Shown: positions 25,351 to 34,036 of the stretch, one piece after another
Position numbering within the stretch: the stretch's first letter is position 1
Layout: each line of letters opens with the position of its first letter
Origin: DASQPR01 sp963797605
GTDB lineage: Bacteria; Actinomycetota; Actinomycetes; Mycobacteriales; Micromonosporaceae
Length of the DNA: 64,000 nucleotides
Reading direction: 5' to 3'
Assembly (NCBI GenBank): GCA_963797605.1
Contig: CAWCPX010000017.1
Coordinates: 372,001-436,000 of the forward strand
Translations under genes and position numbers: made by a program
The notes under the pieces: generated by a model
Told to the model about the DNA's origin: nothing
Seen by the model: only the letters and a program-made list of their open reading frames with translations
Databases searched by the model: none

Positions 25351-25951
25351 CCCGACGCGGCGCCGCGACCCGGACCGGAGGCAGCGCATTCTGGCGGCTG
25401 CCACGGATCTTGTCGCCGACCGCGGCTACCACGAGGTGGCCATGGCCGATATCGGTGCCGCCGCCGGCATCACCGGGTCGGGTATCTACCGCCACTTCGA
25501 CGGCAAGTCCGCCGTGCTCGTCACGATCTTCGAGCAGGTCATCGACGATCTGTCGAACGATGCCACCGCCATCGCCCGCGAGGATGTGGAGCCGCTTTCG
25601 GCGCTGCGGGCGCTGATCCGGGGGCAGGTCCGTCTCGTGGCCGACGACCGCACGCTCGCGCAGGTCTACTACCGCGAGGTGGCCAACCTGCCCGGCGACG
25701 ATCGGCAGCGGCTGCACCGCAAACAGCGGCTCTATATCGAGGAATGGGTGCATCAGTTGGCGCTCCTGCGGCCGGGCGACACCGATGGCGAACTGCGCGC
25801 CCGGGTGCACGCAGCGATCGGGGCGATCCAATCGGTGCTGCATTACCGCAGCGGGCTCGCCACCGATCGGCTCGACGATCTGATCGCGGCGGGCGCGGAA
25901 GCGGTGCTGGTCGACGGCCTGCCGCACGCAGGCATGCGGGGTAATCGGTAA
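25343..25951 (+). CDS. TetR-family regulator of the atuA operon
   Basis: About 202 residues from GTG 25343, overlapping the atuA stop by 8 bases; a TTG at 25337 is possible. The helix-turn-helix reads RRQRILAAATDLVADRGYHE then VAMADIGAAAGITGSGIYRHFDGKSA. The ligand domain has the 'YYRE...L' and 'E.W...L' features of TetR_C-type fatty-acid/terpenoid regulators. It is co-transcribed with atuA and the MBL gene. The palindrome at 22508-22527 is its best operator candidate. Confidence 0.9.
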   Translation: MADPTRRRDPDRRQRILAAATDLVADRGYHEVAMADIGAAAGITGSGIYRHFDGKSAVLVTIFEQVIDDLSNDATAIAREDVEPLSALRALIRGQVRLVADDRTLAQVYYREVANLPGDDRQRLHRKQRLYIEEWVHQLALLRPGDTDGELRARVHAAIGAIQSVLHYRSGLATDRLDDLIAAGAEAVLVDGLPHAGMRGNR

Positions 25952-27156
25952 TGATCTTTCGAGAAAGCGACGAGGTTGATCAGGTGCTGCCACCGCCCGG
26001 CTCGGAAGATCAGCACGCAGAAGATCGGCACGCAGACGACCAGCACGCAGACGACCAGCACGCGGAAAATCGGCACGCCGATCATCGGCATTCGGAAGAT
26101 CCGCAGTCGGAAGATCAGCACTCGGACGCTCGCCATCAGTGGATCGAACCGGGCGCCTACCAGGTCGCGCCGGGCGTGTGGCGGATCCCGGCCGTGCTTC
26201 CGCTGGACGGGCTGCGGGCGGTCAACATCTACGCGCTGACCGACGGCGACGGGCTCACCCTGATCGATGGCGGCTGGGCGCTCGACGATGCCCGGGCGGC
26301 CTTGGTCAGCGGGCTGGCGAGGATCGGCGCCGGGCTCGGTGACATCAAGCGCTTCCTGGTCACGCACGCGCACCGTGATCACTACACGAACGCGGTCGCG
26401 ATCCGGCGGGAGTACGGCACGCGGGTGCTCCTCGGAGCCGGCGAGCAGCCGACGATCGCGCAACTGAACGAGCACCTCGGTGCCGGCCTCCGGACGCAGT
26501 ACGCGCTCCTGGCCCGGCACGGTGCCCAGCCGGTGGTCGACGGGCTACGGGCGCTCGGGGTGCCGGAGGACTGGCACGATCCCGACTACGAGACGCCGGA
26601 CGCGTGGATCGCCGACCGGGAGCGATTCGAGGTCGGCGACCGGATCATCGAGGCGATCTCCACGCCGGGCCACACCCGGGGCCACGTCGTCTTCGCCGAT
26701 CGGGCGGCCGGCCTGCTCTTCGCCGGAGATCACGTGCTGCCGCACATCACACCGTCGGTCGCGTTCGAGGTGTCGCCGTCGCCGATGGGGCTCCGCGACT
26801 ATCTCGGGTCGCTGCGACTCGTACGCGGGTTGCCCGACATGGAGTTGCTGCCGGCGCACGGTCCGACCGGTGGGCGGGCGCACGCGCGGATCGACGCGCT
26901 GCTGGCGCACCACGACCGGAGGTTGTCCGAAATGCGTGACGTGCTGGTGGCCGGCGGGGTGAGCGCGTACGAGGTCGCGTCGCAGGTCGCGTGGACGTCT
27001 CGGCTGCGGAAGTTCGCTGATCTGGACCCGTTCAACCAGATGCTCGCGGTCTGCGAGACGGCACTCCACCTAGAACTCCTCGTCGATCGGGGGCTCGCGA
27101 CGGCAACCGAGATCGACGGCGTCCGAGTTTTCGCACCGGTGACGATTGGGGCGTAG
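25951..27156 (+). CDS. MBL-fold hydrolase with His-rich pentapeptide N-terminus
   Basis: 401 residues; the ATG overlaps the TetR stop (TAATG). After a short leader, residues 19-63 are nine consecutive pentapeptides of the form (E/D)(D/N/H/A)(Q/R/P)(H/Q)(A/S/Q), for example EDQHA, DDQHA and ENRHA, encoded by a 15-bp repeat at 26005-26139. The metallo-beta-lactamase domain follows: IDGGWALDD, the zinc motif VTHAHRDHYTN (about 137-147), STPGHTRGHVVF and FAGDHVLPHI, then the C-terminal helical domain of the LACTB2/glyoxalase-II-like group. It is probably a thioesterase or ester hydrolase acting with AtuA. The His tract could bind zinc. Confidence 0.88.
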   Translation: MIFRESDEVDQVLPPPGSEDQHAEDRHADDQHADDQHAENRHADHRHSEDPQSEDQHSDARHQWIEPGAYQVAPGVWRIPAVLPLDGLRAVNIYALTDGDGLTLIDGGWALDDARAALVSGLARIGAGLGDIKRFLVTHAHRDHYTNAVAIRREYGTRVLLGAGEQPTIAQLNEHLGAGLRTQYALLARHGAQPVVDGLRALGVPEDWHDPDYETPDAWIADRERFEVGDRIIEAISTPGHTRGHVVFADRAAGLLFAGDHVLPHITPSVAFEVSPSPMGLRDYLGSLRLVRGLPDMELLPAHGPTGGRAHARIDALLAHHDRRLSEMRDVLVAGGVSAYEVASQVAWTSRLRKFADLDPFNQMLAVCETALHLELLVDRGLATATEIDGVRVFAPVTIGA

Positions 27157-27599
27157 CGGAGGGTCGGGCAGGGGTCCGACAGTCTGTCCACAAAGGCGCC
27201 ATTTCGCGTGCATCTTCGGTGCGGTACCGGCTCTGATTAGTCTGCCGCAACGTCCCTAAGGGGTAAGCCGATTGGATGATATGGATCACCCAAACGGCGC
27301 GGTTGTGCCAGTTCATCGAGAGACTTCGAAAGACGGCATGTCCGGCAATTCGGGCTCTCGGCAAATGCGATTCGTCCTCTCGATTACCGATACGGCTGAC
27401 CTGCGACGATACGATCGTCCGTGTGGCCTTGATCAAGCGCCGCGAAACGGCTTTATGTCATGGCGTCAAGGCCCGACACGCCCTAGAGATCGACTGGACG
27501 GATTGCACAATCCCCCGTTGTATAAGTCCCGTGACTATCTTGAGTGATGAGCGGGCTGACCAATCATCCGCACGATCAGACCACGATTCGAGCGGTTGG
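27157..27599. other. Long leader/intergenic region
   Basis: About 440 bases, visibly richer in A/T than the flanks, before the secreted beta-helix gene. An open frame (27272-27547) has no ribosome site or family signature. A TATAAG element near 27521 could be a -10 box. The length would allow a structured 5' leader, but I could not match a known riboswitch. Confidence 0.35.
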
Positions 27600-28718
27600 A
27601 TGGACACAGGACCCGTCAAACATCGGTTACCACGTCCACCCCGTATTCCGCGTCTCGCAGCCGTGCTCGGCCTCGCAGCGGCGCTGCTGTTGGTGGGTTC
27701 CCAGGCGGTGTCGGCCAGTCCGTTCCACTGGTTCCGCCACCACGCCACCCGGCACATCGCCAGCGCGTCGCACCACCCCCACGTGAAGGCGCCCACTCCG
27801 ACCGAGCAGCCGAGCGCCGGCACTCCGACGTCGGCCCCGACGTCGGACCCGACGTCGGGGCCGACGTCGTCGCCGGCACCGAAGCCGACCGCGTCGCAGA
27901 GCGCGGTGACGACGCCGACGAAGACCCCGACCGCCCCACCGGTCGTCGCGCCGCCGGCCGATCCCGGACCGGCCGCCGGCGGGTGGCCCAACGCCTCCAA
28001 CACCGGTGTTCCGGCCGGCGTCTCGTTGCGGTCGGCGCAGGGCAGCACGATCACGAAGGACGGCACGGTGATCGACGGGGAAAACGTCTCCGGCACGATC
28101 ACGGTGGCCGCCGATAACGTGACCATTAAGAACAGCAAGGTCACCGCGCACGGCTACTGGGTGATCAAAGTCAACAACGGTGTTAAGGGCACCATCATCG
28201 AGAACGACGAACTCAACGGCTCCGGCACCGATGGCCTCGGCAACTCCATGGGCGTGATCGGCCCGGCCACCGTGTTGAAGTGCAACATCTACGGTGTCGA
28301 AAACGGCGTCACGCCGTCGTCGAACTCGAAGATCGAGGGCAACTACATCCACGATCTCGGCGCGCCCGGCGAGCCGCACTACGACGGCATCCAAATGGAC
28401 GGCGGCCTGTCGAACATCCTCGTCCAGGGCAATACGATCAACAACAATCACGGTCAGACATCTGCCGTAATGATCGACGATTACTTCGGCCCGATCAGCA
28501 ACATCACCGTCAATAGCAACTACCTCATCGGTGGCGGTTACACGGTTTATTCCGACGGCTCGTTCGGCAACGGATCTATCTCCGGCGTCGTGTATTCGAA
28601 CAATGTGTTCGCGAAGGGCTACTACGGATACGCGCTACTGCGCAACGGCAGCGTCACGTGGACCAACAACAAGGTCGAGTCGAGCGGCGAGGCGATCAGC
28701 GCCCACTCCACCGGCTGA
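27600..28718 (+). CDS. Secreted right-handed beta-helix protein
   Basis: 372 residues from ATG 27600. The signal peptide has a basic start (KHRLPRPPRIPR), a hydrophobic core (LAAVLGLAAALLLVG) and probable cleavage after VSASA. Residues about 70-130 are a Pro/Thr/Ser linker (TPTSAPTSDPTSGPTSSPAP). From about 140 the repeats GTVIDGENVSGTITVAADNV, IKNSKVTAHGYW, IEGNYIHDLG, VQGNTINNNHG and NSNYLIGGGY form parallel beta-helix coils (NosD/Beta_helix-like). Such domains bind or cleave polysaccharides; no pectate-lyase catalytic set is obvious. A hairpin terminator follows the stop. Confidence 0.8.
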   Translation: MDTGPVKHRLPRPPRIPRLAAVLGLAAALLLVGSQAVSASPFHWFRHHATRHIASASHHPHVKAPTPTEQPSAGTPTSAPTSDPTSGPTSSPAPKPTASQSAVTTPTKTPTAPPVVAPPADPGPAAGGWPNASNTGVPAGVSLRSAQGSTITKDGTVIDGENVSGTITVAADNVTIKNSKVTAHGYWVIKVNNGVKGTIIENDELNGSGTDGLGNSMGVIGPATVLKCNIYGVENGVTPSSNSKIEGNYIHDLGAPGEPHYDGIQMDGGLSNILVQGNTINNNHGQTSAVMIDDYFGPISNITVNSNYLIGGGYTVYSDGSFGNGSISGVVYSNNVFAKGYYGYALLRNGSVTWTNNKVESSGEAISAHSTG

Positions 28719-28753
28719 CCCGATCTCATTTCGTGACCCGCATTGACCCACAT

Positions 28754-28792
28754 GGGATCCGCCGCGACCGCTCTCCGGCCGCGGCGGATCCC
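28754..28792 (+). terminator. Hairpin terminator after the beta-helix gene
   Basis: GGGATCCGCCGCG and CGCGGCGGATCCC form a perfect 13-bp stem around 13 bases, followed by GTTTC, 35 bases past the stop. Confidence 0.75.
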
Positions 28793-28927
28793 GTTTCATA
28801 GGTCGGCGGCCCCTGGCGTCCCGGTGCCCGTGGTCTTCCGCCGGCTGCAGACAATTACTCTTCGTAGTTGCGGGCAGCACGATGAGCCGTGACGGATCGT
28901 GACGGCTATTGCGAGACCGTTGTGCTC

Positions 28928-29073
28928 ATGTCGGGGGCTTGTTACTGCTTACGTCAGCGAGACACGTGCCACCACCTGCGAGTTCACACCACTTGGCGGA
29001 ATTCCGACGTCGTCAGCTCGTGACGCTCAGTGCCTGACCCGCCGGAGTGAGCAGTAACGAGCCCCCCGACATG
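28928..29073. mobile_element. MITE-like inverted-repeat element, copy 2
   Basis: The left end ATGTCGGGGGCTTGTTACTG continues CTTACGTC. The reverse complement of the right end reads ATGTCGGGGGGCTCGTTACT, then GCTCAC. The 146-base interior is non-coding. Arms and length match the element at 8836-8977. It lies between the terminator of the beta-helix gene and the end of the convergent propeller gene. Confidence 0.65.
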
Positions 29074-29228
29074 ACATGTCAACGTTTTTCAAACGGTTAC
29101 GGAGAGCTACAGGCGATCGGCCCGTTGCATCAGCGTGGCCGGATCGGAACCGTGCCGGCGACCACGCCTCCGCCGACGATGCCATCACCGACACCGGCGG
29201 CCTTCCGGCTCGCATCAGCCGAGGCCGG

Positions 29229-30622
29229 TTACGACGCGGGCAGCCGCCACAGCGTGACCTGGTGACCACCCGACGCGCACGTCAGATAGGCGCCCATCTG
29301 CTTGCAACCAGCCTGTCCGACCCCGGGCAGCGGCTGGATCAGCGTCGTCATCCACTCGCCGCGGATCCGGCTGGGCCGCAACTCGCCCAACCACACCTGG
29401 CCCTGCGTGTGCACCGGCGGCTCCACCAGCATCCCGTCGTCGATCACGTCGACGACGGTGGTGGCACCGGGTGCCTTTCCGCCCACGGCGACGAGCGCGA
29501 ACTGGTGCGCCGTGGGATCCGGCTCGTCCGGAGGCACACCCGCGGCCAGTAGCGTGCCGGTGCGCGGATCGATCGTTTTGATGCCGGTCGTCGTCTGGAC
29601 GCAGATCACGCTGCCGCAGCCGGTGACGGACTGAGCGGCGATGACCGGCACACCCGACCACAACTGCATCAGATCGGTCATCCGGTACGCGGCGATCGTC
29701 GACGACGGCACATCGGTCTCCACGAGCACCAGTCCGTCGACGAACGTCACCGTCGGTGTGGGAAACACGACGAAGGGCCGGCCCGGGGTGTGCGGCGCGG
29801 TATTCGGCGGCAGCTGCACGCTTCGCGTCGCGTGGGTGGCACCGGTCCCGAGGTCGATCACGCTGAGCGTCGCCGTCTCGACGAACGCCAAGTCGACCTC
29901 GGTGATCTCGGTGCACAGTTGGGCCATCATGGCGGCTGAGGCGCGAGTGTCTTCGCCGCCGAGGTAGGCCGCGCCACCAGAGTCATAGCCCGCGCTACCA
30001 GGAAAATAGCCGCACTGCCCGGGAAATAATCCACGCATTCCGACGGTGCCACGAGATGCCAGTCGTCGGCACCCGTGCGGACGTCGATGCCGGCCATCAC
30101 GCCGCTGCCGTCGGGCATCGGGGATTCCACGATCACGTGCCCCGCGGCGTCGACGTCAACGAGACCGTCCGGCCGGCTCCACAGATGACGGCCGGTCCGC
30201 AGGTCGAAGGCTTCCGCCCGCACGGCGCCCGGCTCCATCTCGCCGACGCTCACGATGACCGTGTCACTGACGAGGTTCACGGCATCGGGCGTGGCCACCG
30301 CCAACGGCGACGTCCATCGCGTGCCGGCGGCCATGTCGACCACGGTGACCTGCTTCTTCGCGCTCTGCCCGTCCACCACGACGACCCGGTCGCCGAACGT
30401 GGTCATGACGGCGCCGACAGTCACCGGGATGTCCGTCAGCGGGCTGATCGGCGGAGGTGCCGCACTGGCCGCACCCGAGATCAAGAACAAGGAGAGCGCG
30501 GTCGGTACGACCACTCGTGCGGTCTTTGTCCATTGTGCTCGTTTAGTCCGTGAATCGCCGACCTCCGGGTCGAACGTCTCACCGAGGTCGATGATGTTCG
30601 GCGCGTCGAAGCCATGTGCCAT
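29229..30622 (-). pseudogene. Membrane-anchored PQQ-like beta-propeller, one frameshift
   Basis: ATG 30622 gives MAHGFDAPNIIDLGETFDPE, an acidic leader, then a membrane segment (VVVPTALSLFLISGAASAAP) and beta-propeller blades: VVVVDGQSAKKQVTVVDMAAGTRWTSP, FDLRTGRHLWSR and IDVRTGADDWHL. Near 30000 the frame changes; the continuation (MMAQLCTEITEVDLAF, DLMQLWSGVPVIAAQSV, IDPRTGTLLAAG) runs to the stop at 29229 and ends in YLTCASGGHQVTLWRLP. The joined length is about 464 residues. The gene at 31983-33323 is a paralogue with the same plan. It is likely an extracytoplasmic scaffold of BamB/PQQ type without enzyme residues. Confidence 0.7.
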
Positions 30623-30646
30623 TGCCCGAGCGTAGTTCGTGTTCGG

Positions 30647-30680
30647 GGTGCGGCGGCGGGCGCAAACCCGCCGCCGCACC
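30647..30680 (-). terminator. Hairpin between two propeller genes
   Basis: GGTGCGGCGGCGGG and CCCGCCGCCGCACC form a perfect 14-bp stem with a 6-base loop, 18 bases past the stop of the lactonase-like propeller gene. Confidence 0.7.
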
Positions 30681-30697
30681 CTTCGTCATGCGGAAGA

Positions 30698-31863
30698 TCA
30701 GCTGGTGGCGATGCCTTCGCCACCGACAGCGCTCGGGCACGGTGACCGAGCCGACCGCGGCAAGCGCGCCGTCCGAACCGATTCGGAAGCTCGTCGACGA
30801 TGCCGTTCGCGCCGGTTTGCACGTACAGGTAACGGCCGTCGGGTGTCACGGTGGCGTCGACGGTGCCCGGGTCCGTGGTCGTGTTCCCGAGCGCGTGCAG
30901 CGAACCGGTCGCGTTGTCGCGGTAAGCCGGAGACCGAGGCGCTGCCGGCGTTGGACGCGTAGAAGTGCCGTCCCGTCGGTCGCCACCCAGCACGTCGCCG
31001 CCTGGCCGGTGAGGGCTGAGTCGAGCGACGTCAGCGTGCCGTTGTGGTGCAGCGTGAAGGTCTCGACGGCGTTCGGGCCGGCTTCGGCGACCACGAGGTG
31101 GCCGTGCGCGTCGAACGTGACGCCGAACGGCACCGTGCCCGGCTCCACGTTGACGACCGGATGGGCGGACGGCCGGCCGTACGCGTCGATGTCGAACACA
31201 TCGATGGCATTGGTGTTGGCTTTGGTCGTGACCAGGAGTTTGGAGCCGTCCGGGGTGAACGCGACCTGGCCGGGCGTGTGCGTGAACTCCGGCGCGGCGT
31301 GGGGTCGAGCCCGAGCGCGCGGTGCCACGACGGCACTCGCACGAGCGTGCCGTCGACCCGCACGTAGCCCTGGATCGAGCCGCCGTCGCGGGCGTTGAGC
31401 GCGTAGACGCGGTGGCCGTGCACGGTGATGCTGACCGGGAACGTGCCGCCGGAGGAGAGCACCTGGCGACGGGTGAGCCGATCGCCGCGCACGTCGAAGA
31501 CGGTGATCGTGTTACTGCCCGCGTTGACGGCGTAGAGAGGCGTGGCTCGGCCGGTCGTAGACGAGCGAGCCCTGCGACGCGAGGTGGTCGACGACCGAGC
31601 CGGTCAGCACGCCGCCGTTGCCGCCGGTCGCGTACGTGCCCGAGGGGTGCAGGCTGCCGTCGGCGCCGCGGTTGTAGACGACGATCGCGTTACCGGCGGG
31701 GTTGTCGGTCTGCACGAACACGACACCGTGCGCGGTGACGGGGAAGAGGGGGATCGGCAGCGGACGGAGATGCCTGGGCCGGCCCGGCGACGAGGGCCGC
31801 ACCGGCGAGTGCGACGACCGCCGAGGCGGCCGAGTCGGGTGACGCGACGAGAGAAGGGACGCA
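30698..31863 (-). pseudogene. Secreted lactonase-family beta-propeller, many frameshifts
   Basis: Conserved segments follow in order on the minus strand but in changing frames: a signal peptide (SAVVALAGAALVAGPAQA), VFVQTDNPAGNAIVVYN, GSLHPSGTYATGGNGGV, FPVSITVHGHRVYALNARD, QVAFTPDGSKLLVTTKANTN, PFGVTFDAHGHLVVAEAG, VDATVTPDGRYLYVQTGANG and a GGEGIATS-type end at 30698. The total of about 388 residues matches secreted members of the 6-phosphogluconolactonase-like (YVTN) family in actinobacteria. At least five single-base shifts are needed to read it. Since every blade is still conserved, consensus errors are more likely than long decay. Confidence 0.7.
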
Positions 31864-31982
31864 TGACGCTCCAAACGGGTGTGGCGATCAGGACACTGAA
31901 GTTCGTATCCCGTCCGCTCCGCGTTTCGCGCGTTCGACTCGCCGAAGCCGCACTTCGTAATAAATGTGACGGAACGATGACG

Positions 31983-33323
31983 TCAGGTCGGGAGCCGCCA
32001 GAGCGTCAGGTTGCCGTGCGACGTGGCGCAGGCGAGGTAATCGCTCATCCGCAGGCAGGCGTCGGCGTCGACTCCGTCGAGCTGTTCGATGAGCGTGCGC
32101 AGTGGCTGCCCGCCGTCACCGACGGCCCGCTCCCCCACCAACCAGACCCGGCCCGCGCCCGCCGCGGGCACCGCGACCGTCTGCCCCTCGGGCGCGCTGA
32201 TCACCGTCAACGGCATCGCGCCCACGGGGATCAGCAGGAAGTTGAGTGTGCCGAGCCCGGTGTCCGGCGTCGGGCCCGCGCCCGGCCCGAGGGCTCCGGT
32301 CGTCGGGTCGATCCTCGCGACGCCGTCCGTCGTGGCCAGGCAGTAGGCCGCTCCGCAGCGCTGTAACGCGTCGAGGTCCGCGATCGCGACGCTCGACCAG
32401 ACCGGGTGCAGATCGGCGACCCGGAAGGCGTCCGCCATCGAGAACGGGATGTTGACATGCAGCAGCACCACGAGCCCGTCAACGATGGCGACCTGCGGCT
32501 GCGGCAGACCGCCCTCGCTGCGCAGCAGGCTCGGGTCGACGGCGAGATCGAGTGACCGGCTCGCGCGCAGGGTGCCGCTGACCATGTCGACGACGCGCAG
32601 GATCGGGTGGAACAGCGTCCGCGCACCGGAAATCGTCGGATCGAAGCACATCTCGACGAGGCCGTCCGCGACGCCGTGGGCCGGGTCGACGATGTCCTGT
32701 GTCGAGCAGTTCGCCGCGATCGGCAGCGTCCACCGCGTGGCCCCGCTCCGCACGTCGACGCGGTGCAGCACGGTGCCGCCTCCCGCCGCGGGTGTCTGCA
32801 GCGTGACGTCGCCAGCCGGCCCGAACTCGCTGAGCGCGTCGCGACTTCGCCACAGCCGCTCACCGGTCCGCGCATCGAACGCCTCGGTCAACGTGGTGCC
32901 GCCTGGCGACTGGGTCTCGGCGACCACGACGCCGGCGATCAACCGGACGTCGGCGTCGCCCGGTGCGACGTCGAGTGGCGCACTCCAATCGAAGCCGCGG
33001 CGTGACGCTTCCAGGTTGTAGGAGCGGATCACGCCGCGGCCGCTCCTGGTGCCGAGCACGACCGCTGCCGAACCGACCACGGCGACGTGATCGTCGGCCG
33101 CGACCGCGATCCGCGTGACCGGCGGCAGCGGCACGGGTGCGACGTGCGCGGCGGCTGAGAGCAGGAACAACACCGCGAATATGGGTACGGCCAGCCGAAC
33201 CGGTCGCCCGAACCGCAACCTGACACGGGGGCCGCGCGCGGTCTCGGGAACAGCGCCGTGGTCTTCGCCGAGGTCGATGAACGCGTGCGGCAGCGCTGTG
33301 GGCGGCGCCCCCTCGTCAGGCAT
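31983..33323 (-). CDS. Membrane-anchored PQQ-like beta-propeller protein
   Basis: 446 residues from ATG 33323 (MPDEGAPPTALPHAFIDLGE); an upstream in-frame ATG exists. The acidic N-terminal tail is followed by a single membrane helix (VRLAVPIFAVLFLLSAAAHV). Extracytoplasmic propeller blades come next, with repeated patterns such as EAFDARTGERLWRSRD, HRVDVRSGATRWTLP and ARIDPTTGALGPG. The end, DYLACATSHGNLTLWRLP, is shared with the paralogue at 29229-30622. Paired cysteines (NCSTQ, MCFDP, RCGAAYCLA) suggest disulfides outside the cell. No catalytic residues are visible. It is divergent from kptA. Confidence 0.8.
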   Translation of the reverse strand: MPDEGAPPTALPHAFIDLGEDHGAVPETARGPRVRLRFGRPVRLAVPIFAVLFLLSAAAHVAPVPLPPVTRIAVAADDHVAVVGSAAVVLGTRSGRGVIRSYNLEASRRGFDWSAPLDVAPGDADVRLIAGVVVAETQSPGGTTLTEAFDARTGERLWRSRDALSEFGPAGDVTLQTPAAGGGTVLHRVDVRSGATRWTLPIAANCSTQDIVDPAHGVADGLVEMCFDPTISGARTLFHPILRVVDMVSGTLRASRSLDLAVDPSLLRSEGGLPQPQVAIVDGLVVLLHVNIPFSMADAFRVADLHPVWSSVAIADLDALQRCGAAYCLATTDGVARIDPTTGALGPGAGPTPDTGLGTLNFLLIPVGAMPLTVISAPEGQTVAVPAAGAGRVWLVGERAVGDGGQPLRTLIEQLDGVDADACLRMSDYLACATSHGNLTLWRLPT

Positions 33324-33426
33324 GCCCCCAAGCCTACGACCGCGAAGCGCCGACTCGGAGAGGATGACGGTCATCGCTATAGTGCCGGACTATGTACGGC
33401 CGCCATGCGATCGCGAGGTTCCGGAC

Positions 33427-33966
33427 GTGACCGACGAGCTCAGCACCGCGAGCCGCTTTCTCGCCTACGTGCTGCGGCACCACCCGGACGAGATCGGCAT
33501 CGAACTCGACCGGAGCGGCTGGGTCGACGTCGAGACGCTGTTGACCGCCGCGGCCGCGCACGGGCGGGGGATCGACCGCGATCTGCTCGACCGCGTCGTC
33601 GCCGGCACGGACAAGCGCCGCTACGAGATCGTCGACGGGCGGATCCGGGCCTCTCAGGGGCACAGCGTGCCGGTCGACCTGGCCCTGACCCCGACCACGC
33701 CACCGGCGTTGCTCTACCACGGCACGGTCGCCCGGTTCCTCGACCAGATTCTCCGCGAGGGCCTGGTGCCCAAGAGCCGCCATCACGTCCATCTGTCCGG
33801 CGACGTGGCGACGGCGGTCACGGTCGGCGCGAGGCGTGGCGATCCGGTGGTGCTACGGGTCGCGGCCGGCGCGATGCATGCCGACGGGTACATGTTCTTG
33901 CAGGCCACGAACGGTGTCTGGCTGACCGAACGGGTCCCGCCGGAGTTTCTCTCGCGTCAAGGCTAG
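33427..33966 (+). CDS. kptA: RNA 2'-phosphotransferase (KptA/Tpt1)
   Basis: 179 residues from GTG 33427 (VTDELSTASRFLAYVLRHHP); a longer start at ATG 33364 is less conserved. Family landmarks are all present: SRFLAYVLRHHPDEIGIELD, DKRRYEIVDGRIRASQGHSV, LYHGTVARFLDQILREGL and LSGDVATAVTVGARRGDPVVL. Tpt1 moves an internal RNA 2'-phosphate to NAD, forming ADP-ribose 1'',2''-cyclic phosphate. In bacteria without yeast-type tRNA splicing its substrate is unclear; RNA repair or 5'-phosphate ADP-ribosylation have been proposed. It stands as a single gene. Confidence 0.9.
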   Translation: MTDELSTASRFLAYVLRHHPDEIGIELDRSGWVDVETLLTAAAAHGRGIDRDLLDRVVAGTDKRRYEIVDGRIRASQGHSVPVDLALTPTTPPALLYHGTVARFLDQILREGLVPKSRHHVHLSGDVATAVTVGARRGDPVVLRVAAGAMHADGYMFLQATNGVWLTERVPPEFLSRQG

Positions 33967-34036
33967 AGCCACGAACACGAAATTGGTACGCGCCGGTCGC
34001 ACGTCACCCGGCCGCCGTGGCGCCATGATGGCGAGC

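Noticed and set aside
27272..27547. 91-codon ORF before the beta-helix gene.
   Set aside because: No ribosome site, no hydrophobic or domain pattern, and composition unlike neighbouring genes; treated as leader DNA.
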